Shown in pieces: positions 27,498 through 35,628 of a DNA stretch of 64,000 nucleotides. The stretch's first letter is position 1, and every line of letters starts with the position of its first letter. The notes beneath the pieces were generated by a model that saw only the letters and a program-made list of their open reading frames with translations, had not been told where the DNA came from and searched no databases. The position numbers and the translations under genes are program-made. Source of the DNA: Turicimonas muris (lineage in GTDB: Bacteria > Pseudomonadota > Gammaproteobacteria > Burkholderiales > Burkholderiaceae_F); assembly GCF_002221595.1 (NCBI RefSeq), contig NZ_NHMP01000003.1:248001-312000 (forward strand), written 5' to 3'.

Positions 27498-28160
27498 ATG
27501 AGCGATGTAGATGATCGTTTAATCAAACTTGAGATGGATGTTCTGGCAGCAAACGATAAAGTCGCTGCGGAAAACAGGAATTATTTTGCCGAACACAATA
27601 TTCTCGCACTCAACTTGGTGTCCAGCCCGGGAAGCGGCAAAACTACACTGCTTTGTCAGACTATCGACGCTTTAAAAAATGAAGTCCCTCTGATGGTGAT
27701 CGAGGGAGATCAGCAGACTATCAATGATGCAGAAAGAATCAGAGCAACCGGCTGCCGAGCTATTCAAATCAACACAGGAGAAAACTGCCATTTAGATGCT
27801 GAAATGATTAAAGACGCCTCAGCAAAATTAGTTCCAGAGGACAATTCCATTCTGTTTATCGAAAATGTCGGCAATCTTGTTTGCCCGGCAGCTTTCGACC
27901 TTGGAGAATTATGCAAGGTAGTCGTTCTTTCCGTCACTGAGGGAGAGGACAAACCTTTGAAGTATCCGTACATGTTTAATGCATCAAAGGTAATGATTTT
28001 GACAAAAATCGATCTCCTTCCTTATCTCAATTTTAACGTTGAGAAATGCAAACAGTACGCCAAACAAGTCAATCCGGATATCGAAATCATTGAACTTTCT
28101 TCAACTACCGGAGAGGGAATGGAAAAGTGGATTGACTGGTTAAAGAACCATCGTAAATAA
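27498..28160 (+). CDS. hypB: Hydrogenase nickel-insertion GTPase HypB (without N-terminal His-rich domain)
   Basis: 220 residues. The G domain starts almost at once: Walker A SSPGSGKTT at 42-50, EGDQQT, the metal site GENCHLD (Cys97, His98), IENVGNLVCPA, and the guanine-specificity motif near TKIDLLPY. GTP hydrolysis drives nickel transfer. The usual N-terminal CXXCGC and His tract are missing and are encoded by the preceding small gene. A GG dinucleotide in AAAGGTATTTC precedes the ATG. Confidence 0.95.
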   Translation: MSDVDDRLIKLEMDVLAANDKVAAENRNYFAEHNILALNLVSSPGSGKTTLLCQTIDALKNEVPLMVIEGDQQTINDAERIRATGCRAIQINTGENCHLDAEMIKDASAKLVPEDNSILFIENVGNLVCPAAFDLGELCKVVVLSVTEGEDKPLKYPYMFNASKVMILTKIDLLPYLNFNVEKCKQYAKQVNPDIEIIELSSTTGEGMEKWIDWLKNHRK

Positions 28161-28164
28161 TCAT

Positions 28165-30474
28165 ATGGATTCAAATCTCTACACCCGAAGAATCCGAGTT
28201 CGCGGAACTGTTCAGGGAGTCGGTTTCCGGCCCTTTGTATACGTTATTGCTGTTTCCGAAGGGTTAAAAGGAACGGTTTTAAACGACGGAGAAGGGGTAG
28301 AGATTATTCTTCAGGGCACTAAAGAACAACAAGAGGTCTTTGACAGACGCCTCAAGAAAGAACTGCCTCCTCTTGCTTCAGTAGATTCTTTAGACGAAGC
28401 AGTCGTTGAGTATCCGGTGTTTTCTTCTTTCAGAATTATTGAAAGCAGATCCTCGGCAGTTAAAACAACGATTCCTGCCGATGCGGCCGTATGCAAAGAC
28501 TGCTTGGCAGAGCTTGTTGATCCAAGCAACAGAAGGTACCGGTATCCTTTTATTAACTGCACTCACTGCGGTCCTCGATATACGATTACTGCTCATATTC
28601 CCTACGATCGACCACAAACCAGCATGAAGGACTTTCCAATGTGTTCTTTGTGCCATAAAGAATATACAGATCCTCTTGACCGTCGTTTTCATGCTCAGCC
28701 AAATGCCTGTTGGAACTGCGGTCCTCAACTAGCTTTGAAAGATAAGGACGGCAATCTTATAGAGACCGACGACCCAATTGCAGAAACTTTCAAATTAATA
28801 AAAAAAGGTGCAATCGGTGCAATCAAAGGATTGGGAGGCTTTCATCTAGTTTGTGATGCGTTAAATTCCCAAACCGTCAGAGAACTTCGCAAAAGAAAAA
28901 ACAGACCAAGTAAACCGTTTGCGATCATGACTGCAAACGCTAAGAGTGCGAAAAGATTTCTTGTAATCGATCAAGAAGCCAAAAATCTTTTGGAATCGAG
29001 TGCTGCCCCCATTGTTCTTTGTCCAAAGAAGGACAGAACCGATGAACTGCTTGATGGAATAGCTCCCGATCTTTCTACAATTGGTCTGATGCTTCCTTAC
29101 ACACCCATCCATTGGCTTTTATTTTTTGAGGCAGTTAACCGGCAACCTCACTATCCGCTCGCCTCAGAAGAAGTTCCTCTTTATCTGGTAATGACAAGCG
29201 CCAATGCAGGAGGTGAACCTCTAGTTATTAACAATAAAGAAGCCGAAGAGCAGCTGCAAGGAATTGCCGATTTTTATCTCGAGCACAATAGGAATATTCT
29301 TATACGATGCGATGACTCAGTAATCCGCAGCGATCTTTCGGAACCGACAAAAATCATAAGAAGAGCCCGCGGATACGTTCCAAAGGTCACTAAGCTACCG
29401 AGGAAAGTGCCTTCCTGCATCGCTACAGGATCCTGGCTAAAGAACACCGCTTGTGTTTCAAAAGAAGATAGTGCGATTCTTTCTCAGCATATTGGAGATT
29501 TGGACAGAGTCTCTAATTGCACGACTTTATCTGAAGCTATTGAACATTTGATTGAAACGTTTGATATTCACCCGTCTATTATTGCCTGTGATTTTCATCC
29601 CGACTTCTTTTCAACTCGATTAGCAGAAGATTTAGCGGATAAATACGGAGCCAAGCTTTTTCCTGTCCAGCATCATCACGCTCATATCGCCTCCGTAATG
29701 GCTCAGCATGGGCTTGAAGAGCCTGTTCTGGGAGTTGCCTTGGACGGGGTTGGATTAGGGACGGACGGCACAAGCTGGGGAGGAGAAATTCTTCTCGTAG
29801 ATCCGAGCGGATTTTTGCGTTTAAGCCACTTCAAACCAGTTGCCCTTCCGGGCGGAGATAAATGCGCAAAAGAGGGATGGAGAATTGCCGCAGCCTTTTT
29901 AGCAAAACACGGAAATCGTAACCTGGCTCGAGAATTGTTCCCGAACAGGAATGTTCAAATGATTTTTCATCTGATTGATTCAAACTTTCCTATTCCACAG
30001 TCCTCAAGTCTAGGCAGGCTTTTTGACATGGCGGCAGCACTTCTTCGGGTTAAGGACTTTTCCACCTACGAAGGCGAAGCCCCTGTTCTATTGGAATACG
30101 CAGCCAAAAATAAAAACGGCCGCTTTTTGAGAGAAATGGTCAAACGAGAAAACGGCATTCTAAATCTCGATGAATTTCTTCTGCATCTTGCTCAAAGGCA
30201 AGACACAGCAGAAGCGGCTGCGGATTTTCACACGACAATTGCTTCCGCTATTGCCGAAGAATTAATTGAACAAAGTACAAAGGCAGGCATCACGAAAATC
30301 TGTTTTTCAGGCGGCTGCTGCCTCAATAATCTCATGATAAGACAAATCAAAAATGCATTGAAGCATCAAAAGTTAAAAATTTACGAATCTACCGAAGTCC
30401 CTTGTAATGACGGAGGTTTATCTCTCGGACAGCTGTGGGTCGCCGGTATGGCAAATGTTATAGAGAAGGAATAA
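28165..30474 (+). CDS. hypF: Carbamoyltransferase HypF
   Basis: 769 residues. An acylphosphatase-like domain ([19 protein letters not shown]), two zinc-finger pairs ([22 protein letters not shown]), a YrdC-like domain (about 200-380) and a Kae1-like C-terminal domain ([23 protein letters not shown]) occur in the canonical order. Converts carbamoyl phosphate to the thiocarbamate on HypE that becomes the cyanide ligand. Starts 4 nt after hypB. Confidence 0.97.
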   Translation: MDSNLYTRRIRVRGTVQGVGFRPFVYVIAVSEGLKGTVLNDGEGVEIILQGTKEQQEVFDRRLKKELPPLASVDSLDEAVVEYPVFSSFRIIESRSSAVKTTIPADAAVCKDCLAELVDPSNRRYRYPFINCTHCGPRYTITAHIPYDRPQTSMKDFPMCSLCHKEYTDPLDRRFHAQPNACWNCGPQLALKDKDGNLIETDDPIAETFKLIKKGAIGAIKGLGGFHLVCDALNSQTVRELRKRKNRPSKPFAIMTANAKSAKRFLVIDQEAKNLLESSAAPIVLCPKKDRTDELLDGIAPDLSTIGLMLPYTPIHWLLFFEAVNRQPHYPLASEEVPLYLVMTSANAGGEPLVINNKEAEEQLQGIADFYLEHNRNILIRCDDSVIRSDLSEPTKIIRRARGYVPKVTKLPRKVPSCIATGSWLKNTACVSKEDSAILSQHIGDLDRVSNCTTLSEAIEHLIETFDIHPSIIACDFHPDFFSTRLAEDLADKYGAKLFPVQHHHAHIASVMAQHGLEEPVLGVALDGVGLGTDGTSWGGEILLVDPSGFLRLSHFKPVALPGGDKCAKEGWRIAAAFLAKHGNRNLARELFPNRNVQMIFHLIDSNFPIPQSSSLGRLFDMAAALLRVKDFSTYEGEAPVLLEYAAKNKNGRFLREMVKRENGILNLDEFLLHLAQRQDTAEAAADFHTTIASAIAEELIEQSTKAGITKICFSGGCCLNNLMIRQIKNALKHQKLKIYESTEVPCNDGGLSLGQLWVAGMANVIEKE

Positions 30475-30476
30475 AA

Positions 30477-30695
30477 ATGTGTTTAGCCGTTCCCGTACAA
30501 ATTATTGAAGTGCTTCCCGGTGATGAAGCAATCGCAGAAATTGCCGGTGTTAAGAAAACAATTTCTACGGCTTTGATTGAAGATGTACAAGTCGGTGATT
30601 ATGTCATTCTTCATGTCGGTTATGCTCTTCAGAAGATCGATCCTGAAGAAGCCCAAAAAACCATTCAACTTTTCAATTCTCAGGTCTCCGCTTAA
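30477..30695 (+). CDS. hypC: Hydrogenase maturation chaperone HypC
   Basis: 72 residues starting [10 protein letters not shown] (Cys2 essential in the family), ending [16 protein letters not shown]. Carries the Fe(CN)2CO unit with HypD to the large subunit. ATG at 30477, two nt after the hypF stop, is fixed by the Cys2 rule. Distinct from HupF, the second family member in the locus. Confidence 0.96.
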   Translation: MCLAVPVQIIEVLPGDEAIAEIAGVKKTISTALIEDVQVGDYVILHVGYALQKIDPEEAQKTIQLFNSQVSA

Positions 30696-30705
30696 GAATA
30701 GTTTT

Positions 30706-31815
30706 ATGAAATACATTAGTGAATATCGCGACTCAGCAATAGCCAAAGAGATCACAAAGAAGATTGCGGAAGAAGTCAGACCGGAGCGTACCTATCGTTT
30801 AATGGAATTTTGCGGCGGTCATACTCACGTTTTAAGCCGTTACGGCTTAGAAAATATTCTTCCGAAAAATGTGGAAATGATTCACGGTCCGGGCTGTCCC
30901 GTTTGCGTCATGCCGATCGGACGAATCGACTCTGCCATTGAGCTAGCCGTTAAGCATCATGTTATTTTGTGTACTTATGCTGATACCATGCGAGTACCGG
31001 CATCCGGCGGAATCTCCATGATGAAGGCGAAAGCTCAAGGTGCAGATATCCGCATGGTTTACTCCGTCAGCGATGCGTACAAGATTGCAAAAGAAAACCC
31101 CGACAAAGAGGTTGTCTTTTTTGCCATAGGATTCGAAACTACGACACCTCCTACAGCCGTTGTTCTAAAACAGGCAAAGGCAGAAAATATTAAGAATTTC
31201 TCAGTGTTCTGCAACCATGTTTTAACCCCAGCCGCCATGAAGCACATTTTGAACAATCCGAACGGCGTCAAAATTGACGGGATTGTCGGCCCCGCCCATG
31301 TTTCCACCATTATCGGATCTGACCCCTACAAGGAATTGGCAGAGAAATATAAAAAGTCCGTTGTTGTCGCAGGTTTTGAACCGTTAGACATGCTTCAAGC
31401 TATTCTTATGCTCATTAGGCAAATTAATGACGGAAGAGCGGAAGTTGAAAACGAATTTATTCGTGCGGTCAAGCCCGAAGGCAACGTTAAGGCCATTAAT
31501 CTAATGAAGGAAGTCTTTGACATCAGAGACTCTTTTGAGTGGCGAGGCCTCTCAAGCGTTCCCTATTCCGCTCTAAAGCTAAGTGAAGACTATGCCTTCT
31601 TTGACGCAGAAAAACGTTTTGATCTTCCCTACCGCAGAGTCCCGGACAACAAAGCATGCGAATGCGGCGCGATTCTGCGAGGAGAAAAGCATCCGTCCGA
31701 CTGCCGTGCTTTCGGAACTGTCTGCACACCGGAAACTCCAATCGGAAGCTGCATGGTCTCCAGTGAAGGCGCCTGCGCAGCTTATTACACTTACGGAAGA
31801 AGAACAAAGAAATAG
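30706..31815 (+). CDS. hypD: Fe-cyanide scaffold protein HypD
   Basis: 369 residues. Conserved FCGGHTHVL near residue 37, GPGCPVCVMP near 64, FAIGFETTTPPTA near 143 and a C-terminal Cys-rich region (CECGAILRG, CRAFGTVCTPETPIGSC) that holds the [4Fe-4S] cluster. Scaffold for assembly of Fe(CN)2CO with HypC. ATG at 30706 chosen by the family N-terminus; a longer open frame reaches back through hypC. Confidence 0.96.
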   Translation: MKYISEYRDSAIAKEITKKIAEEVRPERTYRLMEFCGGHTHVLSRYGLENILPKNVEMIHGPGCPVCVMPIGRIDSAIELAVKHHVILCTYADTMRVPASGGISMMKAKAQGADIRMVYSVSDAYKIAKENPDKEVVFFAIGFETTTPPTAVVLKQAKAENIKNFSVFCNHVLTPAAMKHILNNPNGVKIDGIVGPAHVSTIIGSDPYKELAEKYKKSVVVAGFEPLDMLQAILMLIRQINDGRAEVENEFIRAVKPEGNVKAINLMKEVFDIRDSFEWRGLSSVPYSALKLSEDYAFFDAEKRFDLPYRRVPDNKACECGAILRGEKHPSDCRAFGTVCTPETPIGSCMVSSEGACAAYYTYGRRTKK

Positions 31816-31835
31816 CCAGTATCGGTGCAAATAAA

Positions 31836-32885
31836 ATGCAAGAAAAAAAGAAACATTATGTCCGTCCGCTGAATATTAAAAACGGAAAAATCGAAATGAA
31901 CTATGGCGCAGGCGGCAAAGCCAGCGCACAGTTAATCTCCGAACTCTTTGCCAAGTACTTCAACAATGAATATCTCATGCAAGGCGATGACGGAGCATAT
32001 CTTCCAGCCGCTGAAGGCCACATAGTGATGGCGACCGATTCTCATGTCGTCTCTCCCATTTTTTTCTCCGGCGGCGACATCGGTTCATTATCCGTTCATG
32101 GAACCGTTAACGATGTTTCCGTGTGCGGTGCAAAACCTCTTTACTTAAGCGCAGGTTTTATTCTCGAAGAAGGTTTCCCTTTAGCTGACCTGGAAAAGAT
32201 TGTGAAGAGCATGGCCGAAGAGGCCAAGAAAGCCGGAGTCTATATTGTGACCGGTGATACCAAGGTAGTTGAAAAAGGCAAAGGGGACGGCATTTACATC
32301 AACACCACGGGTGTTGGTGTTGTACCTAAAGGCATTCACCTTTCCGGAGCAAACTGCAAACCAGGCGACGTGATTGCCGTGTCAGGCGACATTGGAGACC
32401 ACGGCATTGCCATTATGAGTCAACGAGCCAATTTAGGCTTTGAGACCGAAATTCAAAGCGATTCCGCAAGTCTCAATTCCATGACAGAAGCATTAGTCAA
32501 AGAGATTCCTTCTTTACGCTGTATGCGTGATCCGACACGCGGAGGTCTTGGTACCACACTTAATGAACTTGCAACTCAATCTAAAGTCGGAATGAAAATT
32601 GAAGAGGCTAAGATTCCGGTGAAAGAACAGGTTACCGCTGCTTGTGAATTCCTCGGTCTCGATCCTTTATTTGTTGCCAATGAAGGAAAGCTTATCGCAA
32701 TTTGCGGACCTGAAGATGCAGAAAAAATGCTGGAAATTATGCGTGCAAATCCCTTAGGAAAGAATGCTCAGATTATCGGGACTTGCGTAGAGGATGAGAA
32801 CTGCTTTGTTCAGATGGAAACGCCCTTCGGTGGAACTAGAATGGTGGATTGGTTAAGCGGAGAACAGTTACCGAGAATCTGCTAG
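31836..32885 (+). CDS. hypE: Carbamoyl dehydratase HypE
   Basis: 349 residues of the PurM/AIR-synthase fold. NYGAGGKASAQLI near residue 26, MQGDDGAYL, GTVNDVSVCGA and DPTRGGLGTTLNE are present. It ends with the diagnostic PRIC whose terminal cysteine carries the carbamoyl that is dehydrated to cyanide. Last hyp gene; no hypX follows. Confidence 0.97.
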   Translation: MQEKKKHYVRPLNIKNGKIEMNYGAGGKASAQLISELFAKYFNNEYLMQGDDGAYLPAAEGHIVMATDSHVVSPIFFSGGDIGSLSVHGTVNDVSVCGAKPLYLSAGFILEEGFPLADLEKIVKSMAEEAKKAGVYIVTGDTKVVEKGKGDGIYINTTGVGVVPKGIHLSGANCKPGDVIAVSGDIGDHGIAIMSQRANLGFETEIQSDSASLNSMTEALVKEIPSLRCMRDPTRGGLGTTLNELATQSKVGMKIEEAKIPVKEQVTAACEFLGLDPLFVANEGKLIAICGPEDAEKMLEIMRANPLGKNAQIIGTCVEDENCFVQMETPFGGTRMVDWLSGEQLPRIC

Positions 32886-32895
32886 TCCACTACTA

Positions 32896-32901
32896 TATAA
32901 T
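32896..32901 (+). promoter_or_regulatory. Putative -10 box of the response regulator gene
   Basis: TATAAT, 34 nt upstream of the regulator ATG and just after the hypE stop. The -35 region is poor. Suggests the regulator can be transcribed apart from hyp. Confidence 0.4.
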
Positions 32902-32935
32902 CGTTCCTATCACGCATATTTAGGAGAAAGTATTT

Positions 32936-33597
32936 ATGAAACAGCCTCATTTGGTGTTGTTGGTAGATGACCATTCTCTGATCACCACAGCAATGAGCGC
33001 GTTATTAAAAGCATGTACCCGGAAGTCCAAATTTATACAGGATCTTCGGCAAGAGATGCGCGTGAGTTAGCAAACAAATTTGGTGATTCCGCAGACTTGA
33101 TGATTTTAGATTTATGCTTACCTGACTCAAGCGGTACCGGATTACTTGAACAATTATTATCTGAATATCCTGCTCTGAAAATTCTTGTGTTATCAGGAGT
33201 AGTCGATCCAGACAGTATTTTGAAGAGCCTATCGGCCGGCGCTGCAGGTTACGTTCCTAAATCCTTGGATGCTACACTCCTTAAACATGCAATTAGCTTT
33301 GTGCTTGAAGGCGGTGTTTATATCCCTTCCAAAGTTCTCTCTCAACAGCAGTCTGTTGGAATGAATCCTCAGCAGCCGCTTGAAAACCCGAGCTCCTCCG
33401 TGCACTTAACTCCAAGGCAGTGTCAAGTTCTTAAACTGCTTAGCCAAGGGGATTCAATTAAGACTATCTGCAAAAAAATGGAACTCTCTGAGGGAACCAT
33501 TAAGACTCATGTCGCGGCTATTTACCGAGCATTTAATGCCAAAAATAGGACTGAAGCTCTTATAGCAGCACGTAAAAACGGCTTCAATGTAGATTAA
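32936..33597 (+). pseudogene. NarL/FixJ-type response regulator with apparent 1-nt frameshift
   Basis: A receiver domain starts at ATG 32936 behind a good GGAG (MKQPHLVLLVDDHSLITT, acidic pair DD) but runs to a stop after about 43 codons. The next frame, from 33013, continues the same domain (MYPEVQIYTG, phospho-acceptor DLCLPD, switch Lys in YVPKSLD) and a LuxR-type HTH (LTPRQCQVLKLLSQG, SEGTIKTHVAAIYRAF). Adding one A to AAAA at 33007-33010 restores a full protein of about 220 residues. It is a recent mutation, a phase-variable tract or a sequencing error. Without repair the acidic pair is lost. Target could be the nitrite reductase or the hydrogenase. Confidence 0.82.
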
Positions 33598-33602
33598 CTC
33601 AT

Positions 33603-33631
33603 AAAAAATCCGCCAAATCGGCGGATTTTTT
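33603..33631. terminator. Bidirectional rho-independent terminator
   Basis: ATCCGCC/GGCGGAT stem with a 5-nt loop, flanked by A6 and T6, so it can work on both strands. Between the response regulator and the convergent hypothetical gene. Confidence 0.88.
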
Positions 33632-33636
33632 ATGTT

Positions 33637-34032
33637 TTATTTTCTTCTTCTAATCTGTTTTCTTCCTTTTCTCTTAGAAGATTTCTTAACTTCTTTGACT
33701 GTCGCTGCAGGCGTCTCTGTAGACGGGGCAACTTCAGCTGCTTCTTCTTTAACTTCAGCTTTTGGCTCTTCCTTGATTTCTTCTCTCACCTCAGGTTCAG
33801 GAAGTTCCTCTTGGATGAGTTTTTCAGTTTCAGCTTGCTCTTTCTGTTCATCCTCTTTAACCAACTCCTTAAGGCTGTACTGAAGCTGTTCAAGAAAGTC
33901 GATTACCGCATACACCTGTTCATCAAGAGGATGCTTTTTAGAGCGTGATTTAAGAATCAGTTTAAAAATTTTGTCTTCTAACTTAATTCTTTTTTTGATT
34001 TCTTTTTTGGAAATATCTTTTTTTTTAGACAT
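33637..34032 (-). CDS. Hypothetical charged protein
   Basis: 131 residues, not recognised. N-terminus very Lys-rich (MSKKKDISKKEIKKR), a helical middle (LDEQVYAVIDFLEQLQYSLKELV), then a Glu/Pro/Ala-rich low-complexity stretch (about 70-115) and a basic end (KSSKRKGRKQIRRRK). ATG at 34032 has GGAGGG 4 nt upstream. The charge pattern could suit nucleic-acid or ribosome binding; no evidence beyond composition. Confidence 0.7.
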   Translation of the reverse strand: MSKKKDISKKEIKKRIKLEDKIFKLILKSRSKKHPLDEQVYAVIDFLEQLQYSLKELVKEDEQKEQAETEKLIQEELPEPEVREEIKEEPKAEVKEEAAEVAPSTETPAATVKEVKKSSKRKGRKQIRRRK

Positions 34033-34162
34033 AATTCCCTCCGTCACTTGATATTGAGAAAATATTATTGCATTGAGTTATAGGTATTAATCGATTCTAC
34101 CCGAAGATCAACACACTTCCTGCGTTCTAGAATAAGAAGTCAAACTGCCTCTTGAAACAGCT

Positions 34163-34615
34163 TTAAGACTGATAGGGTTCTCCGTTTTTTCTTCTCAACC
34201 CGTGATCCGTCAGTTCTTCGAATCCGTTCCCTTCATCAATTGGCTTAAAAGGTTTTGGAGAATCATTGACCAGCCGTTCCGTGAAACCAAATTGATTAGG
34301 TTCTTTATCTGAAGGGGAGAACATTAGATAAAGCATTAACGGAGGAACCAGAAAAAACAAAATGCACCAACATCCTGAGTGTCCTATGTCATGGAGTCGG
34401 CGAATAACCAAGAGAATTGAAGGAACAATGGCAAGGGCAAAATAAATCGAAACGATAATCGGATAATCAGAAACTATTGTATCCAGGCCGAAGCATAAGG
34501 CCGCAAAGAGAACAAAGAACAACACATACCAATTGAATTCTGATCTCCCTGCCCTTCCTCTGAAATCAGAAACTTTGCTTATTGCAAATTTGAACCATCT
34601 CAGCCCTGTTCTCAT
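34163..34615 (-). CDS. DUF805-family membrane protein
   Basis: 150 residues. FRGRAGRSEFNWYVLFFVLF at the N-terminus, three to four membrane helices, and RRLHDIGHSGCW followed by NQFGF are the DUF805 signature. Function of the family is unknown. Downstream of secF on the same strand but separated by a hairpin at 34640-34663. Confidence 0.85.
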   Translation of the reverse strand: MRTGLRWFKFAISKVSDFRGRAGRSEFNWYVLFFVLFAALCFGLDTIVSDYPIIVSIYFALAIVPSILLVIRRLHDIGHSGCWCILFFLVPPLMLYLMFSPSDKEPNQFGFTERLVNDSPKPFKPIDEGNGFEELTDHGLRRKNGEPYQS

Positions 34616-34639
34616 AAATCCTCCCTTCCTTCACAATAG

Positions 34640-34663
34640 CGCAAAGGGAAGCCGAAGCCTCCC
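34640..34663 (-). terminator. Likely terminator after secF
   Basis: Minus strand GGGAGGC-TTCG-GCTTCCC (one G-T pair), followed by only a short TTT. UUCG loop supports a terminator, the weak T-run lowers certainty. Confidence 0.5.
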
Positions 34664-34690
34664 TTCTAAAAACGAAGTGGGTATCAAATA

Positions 34691-35626
34691 TTATGGGACC
34701 ATGTCAGTAATTTCATCTTTTCTGACTTTCTTGACTAAGTCCTCTCTCTTAACTCCTAAGTAGAGAGCGATAGCCGCAGAAACGAACACTGAAGAGTACA
34801 CACCCAACAAAATACCGATAGTTAAAGCTAAAGCGAAGTAATGGAGAGCAGGACCTCCAAAGAAGAACATCGCTAAAGTCACCATCAATGTCGAAGAGTG
34901 AGTAATGATCGTTCTGGATATGGTCTGGGTAATAGCCGTATTAACAATTTCTACCGGTGTTCCCTTTCGAATCTTTCTGAAGCATTCTCGGCATCGATCG
35001 AAAATAATTACAGATTCATTAACGGAATAACCTAGCACGGCCAGTACCGCAGCAAGCACCGGCAAAGAGAACTCCCATTGGAATAAAGAGAAGAAACCAA
35101 GCACCAAAATTACGTCGTGGAAGTTAGCGATAATGGCTGCCACAGCGAATTTCCATTCAAAACGGAATGCTAAGTAGACCATGATACCGATAATCACAAG
35201 CAAGAGTGCGGTTAAACCGTCAGTTGCCAATTCTTCACCAACCTGAGGACCGACGAATTCAGTTCTTCTCAACTCGGCTTTAGCATCGTGCTGATGAATA
35301 ACTTCCATAACTTCGGCGCTCATCTCTGCAGAGGTCTTATCCCCTTTCAGAGGGAGACGAATTTGAACGTCTCTGGCTGTACCAAAGTTAACAACCTGAA
35401 CCTCTCCGCCCGTGACTTTTTCCAAATCCGTACGGATTTGCTGAATCGGCGCAGCTTGCGGGTAATTAACTTCCATTACCAAACCGCCCGTAAACTCAAT
35501 GGAGAAAGCTAAACCTTTAATGACCAGAAGAGCAACTGCAATAAAAAATGAAAGAAACGATATCGCATTCAAAATTTTTGAATACTTCATGAATGGAATC
35601 GTTTTATGAATTTTAAACAGCTCCAT
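34691..35626 (-). CDS. secF: Protein translocase subunit SecF
   Basis: 311 residues, six membrane helices. FTGGLVMEVNYP near residue 29 and GYSVNESVIIFDRCRECFRK near 180 are the SecF motifs. With SecD it uses the proton gradient to pull preproteins through SecYEG. Starts 2 nt after secD. Length typical. Confidence 0.97.
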   Translation of the reverse strand: MELFKIHKTIPFMKYSKILNAISFLSFFIAVALLVIKGLAFSIEFTGGLVMEVNYPQAAPIQQIRTDLEKVTGGEVQVVNFGTARDVQIRLPLKGDKTSAEMSAEVMEVIHQHDAKAELRRTEFVGPQVGEELATDGLTALLLVIIGIMVYLAFRFEWKFAVAAIIANFHDVILVLGFFSLFQWEFSLPVLAAVLAVLGYSVNESVIIFDRCRECFRKIRKGTPVEIVNTAITQTISRTIITHSSTLMVTLAMFFFGGPALHYFALALTIGILLGVYSSVFVSAAIALYLGVKREDLVKKVRKDEITDMVP

Positions 35627-35628
35627 GA

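Noticed and set aside
33002-33015. Programmed ribosomal frameshift in the response regulator
   Set aside because: The tract does not form an X-XXY-YYZ slippery heptamer in the zero frame; a plain indel is simpler.
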